A DNA stretch of 64,000 bases from Archangium primigenium (GTDB taxonomy: Bacteria > Myxococcota > Myxococcia > Myxococcales > Myxococcaceae). Position numbers and translations under genes: made by a program. This document shows positions 1-8,812 of the stretch, piece by piece. Positions within the stretch are counted from its first letter, which is position 1. Each line of letters begins with the position of its first letter. Below the pieces are notes generated by a model, which was not told where the DNA came from, made no database searches, and saw nothing but the letters and a program-made list of their open reading frames with translations. The stretch is taken from assembly GCF_016904885.1 (NCBI RefSeq), contig NZ_JADWYI010000001.1, forward strand, positions 4,650,001-4,714,000, read 5' to 3'.

Positions 1-1
1 C

Positions 2-601
2 GAGCGAGGCGAGCTTGTCCTATTGAGCCAGGACGAGGCGCGCTTTCCCATGGTGCCCACGCTCACGGCGACCCTGGGCCTCAAGGGCGAACGCCCCGTC
101 ATTGGGACCCGGGATTGTAAGGACGTCGTGCACACGTTCGCCTCGGCCAACGTGCTCACGGGGCAGGTGACGAGTCGTCTGTACGGGAGCCTCACCCGAA
201 CTCGCCGCCGCGATGGGCTGTCCAAGATGAAGCGGCTGCAGGTGGCGTTCTGCCACCACCTGCTGGATGTCTCACGGGCCTACCCCGCCGAGACGTACCC
301 CGAAGTCCTTCTCGTCATCGACAACGCGCCCTGGCACCGCGGGCGGCCCGTGGACTGGGCCTTGAATCGCTGTTCCCAGCTGAAGCTCTACCGACTGCCT
401 CCCTACAGCCCTCAACTCCAGCCCATTGAGCGGCTGTGGCGCTCGCTGCGCCGACGTGCCACGCACAACCAGCTCTTCCCGGAGTTGGCGCGGCTTCAGC
501 AGGCACTGCGCTCGGGCCTGGGTTACTTCCGCTCTCGCCCCCAGGCCGTGCTTCAACTCCTTGGCTCTTCCTGGTCTCCGACTGATTCACACGAGCCGTG
601 A
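2..601 (+). CDS. IS630-family transposase, 3' part (5' end outside window)
   Basis: DDE-type transposase that cuts and joins insertion-sequence ends. The reading frame is open to the left edge of the window, so only about the last 199 residues are seen. All three catalytic acidic positions of the IS630/DDE_3 fold are visible: the Asp in SQDEARF near the left edge, the Asp in VIDNAPWH, and the Glu in PIERLW after the usual LPPYSPQLQP stretch. The reading frame looks intact to its TGA stop. The other IS630-type transposase in this window is clearly different in sequence, so these are separate elements. I could not place the right terminal repeat of this element. Family assignment is firm; completeness and activity are unknown. 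Confidence 0.88.
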   Translation, partial: ERGELVLLSQDEARFPMVPTLTATLGLKGERPVIGTRDCKDVVHTFASANVLTGQVTSRLYGSLTRTRRRDGLSKMKRLQVAFCHHLLDVSRAYPAETYPEVLLVIDNAPWHRGRPVDWALNRCSQLKLYRLPPYSPQLQPIERLWRSLRRRATHNQLFPELARLQQALRSGLGYFRSRPQAVLQLLGSSWSPTDSHEP

Positions 602-912
602 ATGAGGGCGGTTCTTGAAGCAAGCCGAGGACAAGCCAGCCTCGGACGCAGTGCGTCCCAAGCGCCTACTCTCCCGCCAATCGGCTTCTCGGTTCCAGAG
701 CTGGCCAAGCGGCGAGACCTGCTCTGGGGTCCCCATTTGGGGATGATTGCTCTGGACCCTGTCAGAGGGACAATCGTGGCGGCGACACCCAAAGGCGCAG
801 CAGAGAGCCGGGGAACTGCCGACTTCACCTTTGGCGCGGCAAGAGCAAGAGGGATGGAGAAGCAGGCAAGCAGCCACAGGCGATACCTCGCATGTCGCCC
901 GGGTCTTGCACC

Positions 913-957
913 GGAGAGCATGTTGTAACATGCTCTCCGACGCATGTTGTGACACGC
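913..957. promoter_or_regulatory. Two related operator-like palindromes
   Basis: Positions 913-924 (GGAGAGCATGTT) and 927-938 form a perfect 12-bp inverted repeat around a GT centre. Its core GCATGTTGTAACATGC (918-933) is followed 24 bp later by a second, imperfect copy GCATGTTGTGACACGC (942-957). Spaced related palindromes are typical of a dimeric repressor site, but no convincing gene starts just downstream, so this may be the remnant of a promoter region cut off by the neighbouring IS. Confidence 0.4.
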
Positions 958-966
958 GTCCACAGG

Positions 967-982
967 CCCCTTGCGGAAGGGG
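967..982. terminator. Small hairpin, possible terminator of the leftward operon
   Basis: CCCCTT and AAGGGG pair around a GCGG loop about 280 bp beyond the stop codon of the leftward nuclease gene. There is no T tract on either side, so terminator function is only a possibility. Confidence 0.2.
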
Positions 983-1258
983 AAGCATCGTGTGGATGGA
1001 TCCTGGGCGCGCCCGTCCAGGGGCTGGATTTGCGTGCATGTAGGCCACTGCATGCCCAGCGCTTTATTCTGTTCCGCGTCTCCGCTCAAAGGACGAGCAG
1101 GGGGTTGTCTGGCTGTCTTTGAGGCAGACGAGCGGGCGTGTTTGCTCGTGGTGGCTGGCTATTTCACTGCATGAGGCTGTGAAATCTCTTGGGGCGCGCT
1201 CCTGCCCCCAGTAGTCCCGCGCTGCCGGTGCTGACTGTGATGCCTCACACCAGGGACG

Positions 1259-3265
1259 TCACGTGCGCGCAGGTCGGCTGCTGTACGTGGTGGTGGAAGA
1301 GGGTTTCACTCGGTTTCCCTGCACCAAGCCGACCACCACGGCATTCTCTTTCGCATTGGCGATCTGAGGGTCGACAGGGAGGCCTGTCACCCAGAAGGCC
1401 TCGTGCAAGCTGTACAGCTTGAAGCCCGGCGTGTCGGGTTGACCTGCCTTACGTACAGCGCGGCGGCGTACCACATGGCGGGCCGCGTTCTCGGCTCGCA
1501 CATCTAGTACGAGCAGGAGAGCCAACCGGTCCCGAGCGGTTGCATAGTCGTCTGTCTGGCCAACATAGTTCGCCTGCACGTGACTGCGGCTCACGTCGCG
1601 GTATTCGGCCTTGATCTCAATGGGGATTTCGCACTCCCGGAAGCGGACGCCAATGTCGCCGCGTCCTCCTCCAATCCGCGAGGGCTCGTACAGCACATTG
1701 CGTCCGTAGTGTTCGCGCAGCCGCTGGAAGACGTGTTCCTGCAGGTCGCTCTCCCCAGCCCTCTGGCCCTTGCCGCCGCCCTCTTCGCAGAGGGCGAAGT
1801 CAGGGAGAATGTCCCGGATGTCCCGGACGATCTGAATGACGAAAACCACCACGTCCACGAATCGCAGCCACTTTGGGCGAGAGTAGTCGCTCCCTAGCCT
1901 CGCACGGGCGGCCTCAAGGAGCGGGCGAACGGCTTCGTCCACGTCAGGGTCATTGCCGTAGCAACTCGGATGGTCGATCGGTAGGAGCAGACTCTCTGGC
2001 GAAGGGCCAGCCGCGACTTCGCGGTCGAGTTGTGACTGTACCTCCGCTCCCTTTGGCGTGCCGCCCGCGTACTCGCCCGCGAGCGTTGCCTCGTACAGAC
2101 GGTGGAGGACAGCCCCTTGCGCGTCTGACCCGTGGCGGCTCTCGTGATTGGCGATGACGCGTCGGAGCCGGACGCGACCGACGACGCGCTCGAGAAATGG
2201 ACCGAGCTGTGGCACGACCACTCTGGATTCGAGTGCGCCCAGCGAGCCCATGAGTCCACTTGGTCCTTCGGTTGTGCCCGAGTCCCACATCAGGCGCAAT
2301 ACCGCAGCCAGCTCGACCAACGCCTCGTCGAAATTGGTCCACTCCTCTGCCCCCTGTATCGCGTCTGTGAGGCGGGCAAACCCGTCCGCAATTCGGTACA
2401 TCCGGTACTCCAGCAGCGCCTCGGAGCCGGATGCGTAGCCGTACCAAGTTCGGCCCATCGGGTTGGCGATGAGCGCCGCCAAGTCCTGGGCCTGCGTCCG
2501 GAGCGCGGATGCATCCGAACTCTCAGAACTCATGGCTGCGAGGTATGCGAGCAGCAAATCAATCACGGCAAGAAACAGTCGGGCGTCCAGGCGATCTTCT
2601 TCGCTCAGTTCCGCGCGTGCGAAGGCCACTCGGGCTTCCTTGAGCCCGTGCCTGACGCCCGCGAGATCCTCGCGCTGCAGCGTGTCGTATAGCCGAAGCA
2701 CCGCCGCCTGCTGGCGCGCTTCCGCGCGCACTGCGTCATCCTCGTGGTCCGCCCAGCGGTCTAGAAGCGTTCGTACGTCCGTGTTGAAGCCGAGGCACTC
2801 AAGCCGAGCGATTACCTTGGCCGCCCGGACCAAGAGGTAACGCGAGTCGGCATCGGTGAGCCTTAGCAGTTGGCTGCGCGTCTCTGCCCGCGCGAGGGGG
2901 TTGCGTACCGCGAGTGTGGCGAGGGCGTCCAGCGCCTCGGGCGCGAGAAAGGCATCATTCCGCCACTCACGAAACTTCGCCGCGAGTTCGTCCACCACAT
3001 CCGTGCGGTTGGCGGGAGCTGTGCGCCCGAGTGCGTGCACGAGTCGCCATTGAGCCGAACTCTCCTGTGCCGCCGCGAGCGCCAGCAGAAGGACGTCGGT
3101 AGACTCGGGGGGAAATCCGCTCGTGGAATTAGCAAGTGCGCCAAGAGTACGTTCAACCAGGGGTCCTGGTTCGGCGCCGGGCTCGAGTGCCCGGAATGTA
3201 GCAAGCAAGTCTGCCCATTTGGCCGGGCCCGAATCGGGATCGACGGGAGCACCGGGACGAGTCAA
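1259..3265 (-). CDS. Putative effector nuclease with helical N-terminus and C-terminal PD-(D/E)XK-like domain
   Basis: About 668 residues. Residues 1 to about 500 look like helical repeats rich in Ala, Leu, Arg and Glu. Around residues 525-560 a GRGDIGV segment is followed by EIPIEIKAEY, the D-x(n)-E-x-K arrangement of PD-(D/E)XK nucleases, and a Gln/Tyr-containing helix (YVGQTDDY) follows. The start used is a TTG at 3265 that overlaps the TGA of the ATPase gene (TTGA), since no good ATG is nearby; this implies translational coupling. It is the last gene of a three-gene operon with an SMC-like ATPase and a small protein, so it probably acts as the nuclease effector released or activated by them. 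A DNA target is an inference; the exact family is not recognised. Confidence 0.6.
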   Translation of the reverse strand: MTRPGAPVDPDSGPAKWADLLATFRALEPGAEPGPLVERTLGALANSTSGFPPESTDVLLLALAAAQESSAQWRLVHALGRTAPANRTDVVDELAAKFREWRNDAFLAPEALDALATLAVRNPLARAETRSQLLRLTDADSRYLLVRAAKVIARLECLGFNTDVRTLLDRWADHEDDAVRAEARQQAAVLRLYDTLQREDLAGVRHGLKEARVAFARAELSEEDRLDARLFLAVIDLLLAYLAAMSSESSDASALRTQAQDLAALIANPMGRTWYGYASGSEALLEYRMYRIADGFARLTDAIQGAEEWTNFDEALVELAAVLRLMWDSGTTEGPSGLMGSLGALESRVVVPQLGPFLERVVGRVRLRRVIANHESRHGSDAQGAVLHRLYEATLAGEYAGGTPKGAEVQSQLDREVAAGPSPESLLLPIDHPSCYGNDPDVDEAVRPLLEAARARLGSDYSRPKWLRFVDVVVFVIQIVRDIRDILPDFALCEEGGGKGQRAGESDLQEHVFQRLREHYGRNVLYEPSRIGGGRGDIGVRFRECEIPIEIKAEYRDVSRSHVQANYVGQTDDYATARDRLALLLVLDVRAENAARHVVRRRAVRKAGQPDTPGFKLYSLHEAFWVTGLPVDPQIANAKENAVVVGLVQGNRVKPSSTTTYSSRPART

Positions 3266-5337
3266 AACGCGTACTTCCCAGCGGCGGGCCCGTACAGCTT
3301 TTGTGGTGCCGTCGCTTCCGCAAAGGGTGGTCTTGCCGTGAAGCAGATGATTTGCAGTTCGTCCGCGTAGTCGCGATCCGTCTCGCGGAGCACGCGCGCG
3401 AACTCTACGAAATCCTCCTCGACCATCTCCGCGGAGCCTGGCTGATCAATCATGAGGAATCCGGGGTGCCGGCCGGCGTGCTCAACTCTGCCCAATCGCA
3501 TCATGGCCAGGAAGAAGGCGAGCTTGACGCGGAGCCGCTCGCCCGGATTCCGGGTATTGTTGAAGGAGACCTCGACGCCATTCTTGCGAAGGCCTACCTT
3601 GCCAAGCGCTGAGCATGTGAGGTCCGTGATGCTCTCAGTGCCGATCCGGCGCGCCATCTCCTGTGTCAAATTGGCGAGGTGGGTCAGCACGGTTTGGTTC
3701 ATCTGCTCGGCTTCCTCACGGAGTACATCCCGCACCCGGTCCTGTACTTGGGCGCGTAGACCGGCACCGTCGCCGCCTGCACTATGGCGTTTGATGATAC
3801 CAGTCTGGAATGTGATACGCACATTGATTGCACCGATTTGCTGCTCCAACCCAGAGCGCTGACGCTGTTCTTCCGGCGTGGGGAGCACGTAGTCGAGCCC
3901 GCGCTTTAGCACCTCCCGCATCCCCGTCTCTTGCCTGTCGAGTCGGTCAAGCTCGGCGCGGCCACTCACAATGGCCTCGTTCAGGTGCTCGCGCATCTGC
4001 ACGTCCGACTTCGCCTGGGATTCCAGTTCGTCGGCCTCCGCGAGCTGCGCCTCCACCTCCGACGGCGAGGACTCATGCGGCGGCTTGCCGCAGAGACGGC
4101 AGATATGCTGTTTGCGCTCCCGCTCGACCGCTTGTGCATCAACATCTGTATCGCAGTTGGGGCAAAGTGAGACCTCCAGACCTGTGAAGTGCAACCGGAA
4201 GTCGACTGCTTCGCGGATGGCGCGAGCGCGCGCCCGCCGACGCTTGATGTTCGTGTTCAGCTCTACCTGTCGCCGCTCGAGTTCCGAAACCTCGGCGGCC
4301 TTGACCTCCTTCTGAGAACGAAGGTCCAGCAGTTGCTGGCCGGAGGTCCCGGTTTCGTAGGTCGAGAGGCGGGCGCGCTGATCCGTATCCAGGCGAAGCA
4401 ACTCGTCCTGGGCACTTTGGAGTTGCTGGCGCAGGTCAGCGACAGCTGCTTCAGCCTGTGCGCGCTCTTCGTCACTAACCTTCTGTTCCTTCCTGGTCTT
4501 TTGCTTCTCGATGAGGAGTTCGTTCAGGGGCTCTACCAGACTGAGCCCCAGCAGAACCGAGAGGATCAGGCCATCCTGGTTTCCCATCGAGTGCTTCTCG
4601 TCCAGCAGCAGGTACTGGTCACTGCTGTCTGGGATCACCAATGCCTGAAAGAAGGTTCGCCAGGTGGTGGTGCGCCGCTCTGCTCCTGTGCTGGTAGCTT
4701 GTGTCCAAGAGAGCCCGGTGATGCCCAGCCGCTTGAAGAAGAACTGGTGGAGCGTGTTTGTTATCGCCTCAGCGCCGATCATGCTCTCCAGGAGTTCAGG
4801 CATGTCATCGGACTCGTCAGCGGGCCGGTCGGTATGTCCCGAGGCGATGTATCCTACGGAGCTGGCTTCCTTGGAGATATGCACCGTAAATGGCGAACCG
4901 TCGATGTAGAACTGGAGCCAGATTCGGTGGAGCCACGACCGCACATCACCGTCGTAGTCGGAGTCGTCGCCCGTGAGCGCGTACTTGATCGTCTTCAAGA
5001 TCGAGGACTTTCCTACGTCGTTGTCCGGGACCAGCAGGACGTTGACGCCGGGTTGGAAGCGCTGGTCGTAGTGAATGGGCGCCGACCCGATTTCCTCAAG
5101 GCGCTTTTCCCCCGTGAACAGAAGACGGCCGAGCCGGAGTCGCGCCGCGCGCCGTCGTCGTGGCTTCGTCAAATTCAGCTTGGAGACAACCTCACGAACG
5201 AGCTCGATCGGGATCTCCTGTCGCTTTCGGGCGCTGTAGCGTGCGTGCACCTTTTCCGCGAGCGTATCCGCCGAGAGCGCCTCCTCGGTGGGCGTGGGCG
5301 GAGACACCACTCTGCCCGTATTGTCCTGTTCAGCCAT
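3262..5337 (-). CDS. SMC/RecN-like ABC ATPase of a three-component conflict system
   Basis: About 691 residues. Near residue 105-115 a P-loop reads PDNDVGKSS (the usual first Gly is Pro). A coiled-coil region follows, with a central CPNC (about residue 390) and CRLCG (about 410) pair, a probable zinc hook that joins two coiled coils. Near residue 630 FLMIDQPG is the Walker B region, followed by an FTA motif. This is the layout of SMC/Rad50-like sensors such as LmuB of Lamassu and the ATPases of ABC-three-component systems. The ATG at 5337 was chosen over an upstream in-frame start because it has GGAG about 6 nt upstream and overlaps the preceding stop by 8 bp. Family level is clear; which named system it belongs to is inference. 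Confidence 0.75.
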   Translation of the reverse strand: MAEQDNTGRVVSPPTPTEEALSADTLAEKVHARYSARKRQEIPIELVREVVSKLNLTKPRRRRAARLRLGRLLFTGEKRLEEIGSAPIHYDQRFQPGVNVLLVPDNDVGKSSILKTIKYALTGDDSDYDGDVRSWLHRIWLQFYIDGSPFTVHISKEASSVGYIASGHTDRPADESDDMPELLESMIGAEAITNTLHQFFFKRLGITGLSWTQATSTGAERRTTTWRTFFQALVIPDSSDQYLLLDEKHSMGNQDGLILSVLLGLSLVEPLNELLIEKQKTRKEQKVSDEERAQAEAAVADLRQQLQSAQDELLRLDTDQRARLSTYETGTSGQQLLDLRSQKEVKAAEVSELERRQVELNTNIKRRRARARAIREAVDFRLHFTGLEVSLCPNCDTDVDAQAVERERKQHICRLCGKPPHESSPSEVEAQLAEADELESQAKSDVQMREHLNEAIVSGRAELDRLDRQETGMREVLKRGLDYVLPTPEEQRQRSGLEQQIGAINVRITFQTGIIKRHSAGGDGAGLRAQVQDRVRDVLREEAEQMNQTVLTHLANLTQEMARRIGTESITDLTCSALGKVGLRKNGVEVSFNNTRNPGERLRVKLAFFLAMMRLGRVEHAGRHPGFLMIDQPGSAEMVEEDFVEFARVLRETDRDYADELQIICFTARPPFAEATAPQKLYGPAAGKYAF

Positions 5338-6058
5338 GCAGAGCTCCGAGTCTGCAGCCGAAGGTTTCGGCAAAGTTCCGTTCGATCTCCTCAATGGCGA
5401 GGTCCGGTATGAATTCGTTCAGTTGCGCCTCCCGATAGGGTGGGTGCGAATACTGCAATGACTTCACTTCGGCTGGTCGGAGCGCGCCGAAGTACCGATG
5501 AATCAGGCTGATCCGATCCTCGTACCACCGGGCATGCCCCACCTTCGCCACCAGCGAGATGGCAATCCGTTCTCCCTCCGGTGTGAGGAAGAAATACTTC
5601 TGGGGACGCACGGGACTGCCCTCTGCGCCGCGGCGCTCGTGCCCTACGAAGACGAGCCCACGCGCGTGCCACCATGCCTCCACGCGATCCAGGCTCTCGT
5701 ACGCCCCCCGCCAGAACCGTCGGAAGGGGTCGGTGCGCAACTCCGGCTCGCGGTCGCCGAGTAGTGTCCGCACGTCCGCCTGCACGGCCGTCGCATCCAG
5801 CGCGCTCAGCACCCCAAGCCGGTGTAACTCAACGAGTTCGTACGCCAAATACGCCGGGTAACGAACCAGGAAATCGAGCTTCTGGAGGTAGTACTCCGGC
5901 GTGAGATAGCGCGATACCACGCGCGCCGGCCAGCAGCGGAGTTGGTGGATTGTGTCATCTGGAGTGGTCGCGAACCGGTTCACGACCAGCAGCAGCCGGG
6001 CCGCGTCTACCTCGACCGGACGGTCCGGAAGGGCAGTCAGGGGCAGGAGAGGGGTCAT
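5330..6058 (-). CDS. Small middle component of the ABC-three-component-like operon
   Basis: About 242 residues, first gene of the leftward operon. I do not recognise a specific family. It is rich in aromatic residues and predicted helices, with segments such as YFFLTPEGERIAISL and a Tyr/Pro-rich C-terminal third. Its size and its place directly upstream of an SMC-like ATPase and a nuclease fit the so-called middle component of ABC-3C systems or the LmuC accessory of Lamassu. It has an ATG start and only a weak ribosome-binding site, and overlaps the ATPase start by 8 bp. Function (bridging ATPase and effector) is inferred from context only. Confidence 0.5.
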   Translation of the reverse strand: MTPLLPLTALPDRPVEVDAARLLLVVNRFATTPDDTIHQLRCWPARVVSRYLTPEYYLQKLDFLVRYPAYLAYELVELHRLGVLSALDATAVQADVRTLLGDREPELRTDPFRRFWRGAYESLDRVEAWWHARGLVFVGHERRGAEGSPVRPQKYFFLTPEGERIAISLVAKVGHARWYEDRISLIHRYFGALRPAEVKSLQYSHPPYREAQLNEFIPDLAIEEIERNFAETFGCRLGALHG

Positions 6059-6091
6059 AGTGTGCCTGTGTACGTGGGCGCAGCCCGGCAG

Positions 6092-6106
6092 ACATAGGGT
6101 TTATGT
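6092..6106. promoter_or_regulatory. Inverted repeat upstream of the three-gene operon
   Basis: ACATA and TATGT pair around GGGTT, 34-48 bp upstream of the first start codon of the leftward operon, in an unusually AT-rich spot for this DNA. It could be an operator or overlap a promoter; no confident -35/-10 pair was found. Confidence 0.3.
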
Positions 6107-6387
6107 AGGCAACGAATGACACGTTCCGCACACAGAGTGGAAGCCTGTGCCGCTGGCTGAGTGGGCTATTGGTCAGTTTTGCACACCATCGGGATTCCGC
6201 CCTCTGTCCCGCTGCGTGACAGGGCTATGGGCGCGTGCACTGGAGCCTTCATCCCGGGACTCGAAGGGGAGAGTCGTCAGGTCCTGCTCAGATGCCCTGA
6301 AACCTGCCGATTTCCGCAGCGCTGACGTATGGAACCGCTTTCGATGCGCAAGGTCCCGAAACCACGAAGGAATGCCGTCACGCGTGT

Positions 6388-6764
6388 TTCGGAAATCATC
6401 GTTTCCGAACCCGAATCTACCACCGCCATTCTCGTTTGCGGAGCCCGCGCGGGTCCCGGGCGATTGCTCCCGAAACGTGCCGTTTCGTGGGACGTCACAC
6501 GTAGGAACCGCCAGTGGCGGCGAGGCGCGCGGAATTACTGGGGAAGTCCGGCGCGCATGTTTCTGAAAACACGGTTTTCCATCGCGCCGCCTGGGAACCT
6601 TGAGCGGTTGCCAGGCGGCGCTCAAGCCGCGGAACCGTCTGAGGACGGTATCCGCTTGAAGTTGCACGGGAAATGGCCCGTGCAACTCTGCCAGATGGCT
6701 CCTGTGCTAGCTGACCCCCCCCCCTCTGTCCCCCCTGGTGGCAGCTTGAGTAGCCATCTGGCAG
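6388..6764. repeat. Run of about eight consecutive hairpins, possible structured RNA or DNA element
   Basis: No gene is visible, yet short perfect inverted repeats follow one another: TTCGGAAA/TTTCCGAA (6388-6409), CGAAACG/CGTTTCG (6471-6487), CCGCCA/TGGCGG (6508-6520), GAAAAC/GTTTTC (6565-6579), CTTGAGCG/CGCTCAAG (6599-6626), an imperfect GCGG..CCGC stem (6628-6653), GTTGCACGGG/CCCGTGCAAC (6661-6686) and CTGCCAGATGGCT/AGCCATCTGGCAG (6688-6700 with 6752-6764). The last encloses 51 nt with a tract of about a dozen C. The arms were checked base by base; what the element does is unknown. Confidence 0.45.
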
Positions 6765-7628
6765 GAAAATAGGCGTCTCGCCCCAGTCTGAGATGTGGCC
6801 AGCCGTGGCTCCGCAACCGCTCCGCCCATTGGGTCGGGCAGGGTCGTGAATCCATGCCGACCGTGTTTCAGGGGGGATGAAAAGGCCGTGTCGTGGTCGC
6901 CTGTTCGGCGCAACCCGTCACCGTTTGAGAGCGTCGGGGTGTCCCCGGCACACTTCGCGCTCATGACGCCTCTCCCTGCGAGAGTTGCACCTCGCTTCCG
7001 CGTCGCCGCGTGCGGCCGAGCTGCGACGTGAGCCACTGCCAACCACCAACGAGGCCTCGCACCAGGGCGACCTCATGTAAGGGGAGTGCCCCGAGAAGGC
7101 CCCAGCGACGGCGAGCTCGCGCTTGCGGTATCGCGGAGGTAGCCCGAGGCCCCCCGCTCGCCTCGCCGTGCCTGTCCCAGTAAAGCGCCACCGGAGCCAC
7201 GGTGTTCCTGCCCTGTCGGGGACGGTGCCCCGCTCAGGGGGCAGCAAGCCCCCTTGCACCCCCCGACGCGCAACGCGGCCATGCGGGCCTGTCCGGTTCA
7301 AGGCCGCTGCGCGCGCCGCCATGGGCGGTGCCCTTCGGGCAGCCTTGAGCCGCCCAGCCCCGCACGGCTCGCGGCGATGCCACTCCCCGCTAGCGCGGGG
7401 AATGGCCAGGGCCATTCACCTCAGACTCCTGCGGCAAACACGGAATGTCTGGAGGTGCCCCGGAGTAGGTGGCGATCTTGTGTCTGGCTCCGCTTCGTCG
7501 CCTGCCGCTGCCCGTGGTGAGGTGCTTTCCGGCGTGACGTCTCAGGTTGGGACTGGCGGACTTACTTATCAATTCCAAATCGCCGAGGAGCTCTCTGCTC
7601 TCTCAAAAGCAGGCTTCTGCCTCTCTGA
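6765..7628. other. Non-coding region with a repeat shared with 20389-20834
   Basis: No convincing gene. It is GC-rich with many short inverted repeats (for example GGGGGC AGCAA GCCCCC near 7240). Two exact words recur downstream in the window: AGCCCGAGGCCCCCCG at 7141-7156 (again at 20389-20404, same strand) and CGGGCAGCCTTGAGCCG at 7336-7352 (again at 20818-20834, opposite strand), with weaker similarity around the second. This suggests decayed copies of a repeated element. The IS5-family insertion lies at its right end. Confidence 0.45.
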
Positions 7629-8692
7629 GAGGGTGTTGAACTGAAACAGGGGGCCTCTGCGCTCCATAGCGGCCTCACAAAAACAAAAGCAGTACCGCTC
7701 CGCTCTGTGCGGTGCCCGCTGCTTTTCGGTCCGCCCCGGCCCTGTAGCCGCAGTCGCGTTGTGGATTGCTCCCGTCCGTTTTGTCCTCCGGTGAAGAGTC
7801 GACCGAGAAGGTAGGAGCGTCGACATGACCGCGCAAGTTGCATTCCTCGCTCGCGTCACTATCTCACAGGGCCATGAGCGACCTTCCCATGCCCGAGCGA
7901 CAGCGCTACCCCACGGACCTGACGGATGAACAATGGGCGCTGATAGAGCCCTTTGTTCGAGCCAGCCACTGCGGCCCGCAGGAAGTGCTGCATCCGCGCC
8001 GAGAAGTGGTCAACGCCATTCTCTATATCAAGCGCACCGGAGCTCAGTGGAGGTACATGCCGCATGACCTGCCGGATTGGCAGCTCGTCTACCACTACTT
8101 CGCGAAGTGGAAGAAGGACGGGACGTGGAAGAAGCTCAACGATGAGCTTCGGCGCAAGGTGCGCAAGAAAGAGGGTCATGCCGAGGAGCCCACCGCGGGG
8201 ATTCTCGATAGTCAGAGCGTCAAGACGATGCAGGAGGCAGAGACCAAGGGGTACGACGCGGGCAAGAAGATAAAGGGCAGGAAGCGCCACTTGTTGGTCG
8301 ACACGCTGGGGCTGCTGCTCGTCGCGTGGATGACGACAGGGGATGTACAAGACAGGGACGCGACCCCTGCGGTGCTACCCCTGGCCGCGCAACAATACCC
8401 CTCCCTCAAAAAGGTCTGGGTGGATGGCGGTTACGCCGGGCCGAAAGTTCAAGCCGTGGCCCAGGAGAGTGGCATTGACGTCGAGGTGGTGAAGCGCTCG
8501 GACCAGGCGAAGGGCTTTGTTCTCCTTCCCAAACGATGGATTGGGGAGAGGACTTTTGGATGGCTGAACCGGCAGCGGCGTCTTTCAAAAGACTACGAGC
8601 GCCAGGAGTCTTCCTCCGAAGCGTTCATTCAGCTCGGCATGATCGACCTCATGCTCCGGCGCCTCGCCTGACTGCCCCACTTCAACACCCTC
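7629..8692 (+). mobile_element. Complete IS5-family insertion sequence with terminal repeats and TGA target duplication
   Basis: The ends are the 12-bp perfect inverted repeat GAGGGTGTTGAA (7629-7640) and TTCAACACCCTC (8681-8692). The element is flanked on both sides by TGA (7626-7628 and 8693-8695), a 3-bp target duplication normal for this part of the IS5 family. At 1064 bp it holds one transposase gene plus about 230 bp of non-coding DNA at its left end. The identical duplications and perfect repeats suggest a fairly recent insertion. Confidence 0.85.
7874..8671 (+). CDS. IS5-family transposase
   Basis: About 265 residues from the ATG at 7874; an in-frame start at 7838 is possible but less likely. 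The N-terminal domain carries the DLTDEQWALIEP motif of DUF4096 transposases. The DDE core shows the first Asp in ILDSQSVKT, the second Asp in VWVDGGYAG, and the Glu in IGERTFGWLNRQRRLSKDYE. This corresponds to the single-frame IS5 transposases that mobilise elements of about 0.9-1.1 kb. No frameshift or stop is seen and the terminal repeats are intact, so it may be active. Confidence 0.92.
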   Translation: MSDLPMPERQRYPTDLTDEQWALIEPFVRASHCGPQEVLHPRREVVNAILYIKRTGAQWRYMPHDLPDWQLVYHYFAKWKKDGTWKKLNDELRRKVRKKEGHAEEPTAGILDSQSVKTMQEAETKGYDAGKKIKGRKRHLLVDTLGLLLVAWMTTGDVQDRDATPAVLPLAAQQYPSLKKVWVDGGYAGPKVQAVAQESGIDVEVVKRSDQAKGFVLLPKRWIGERTFGWLNRQRRLSKDYERQESSSEAFIQLGMIDLMLRRLA

Positions 8693-8812
8693 TGACTGGT
8701 TGGCCTGTTTGTATGACCTGCGCGGTTGGACAGGGCTTCCCTTCCTGTGTTGGCTGTGCTACCTGTTTGGTCGTCAGTTCAATTCCCATTATGCGTTTTC
8801 GGAGGTGCCATC

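Larger units (their letters stand above)
602..1258. other. Intergenic region, no convincing gene
   Basis: No frame here has a convincing start, codon bias or recognisable product. It separates the IS630 remnant from the 3' end of the leftward three-gene operon. The only structured signals are the operator-like palindromes and the small hairpin listed separately. Confidence 0.6.

Noticed and set aside
6388-6764. Hairpin array considered as a retron msr-msd
   Set aside because: Myxobacterial retrons have a reverse transcriptase next to the RNA; no such gene is present nearby.
6388-6764. Hairpin array considered as a CRISPR array
   Set aside because: The stems differ in sequence and there are no regularly spaced identical repeats or cas genes anywhere in the window.
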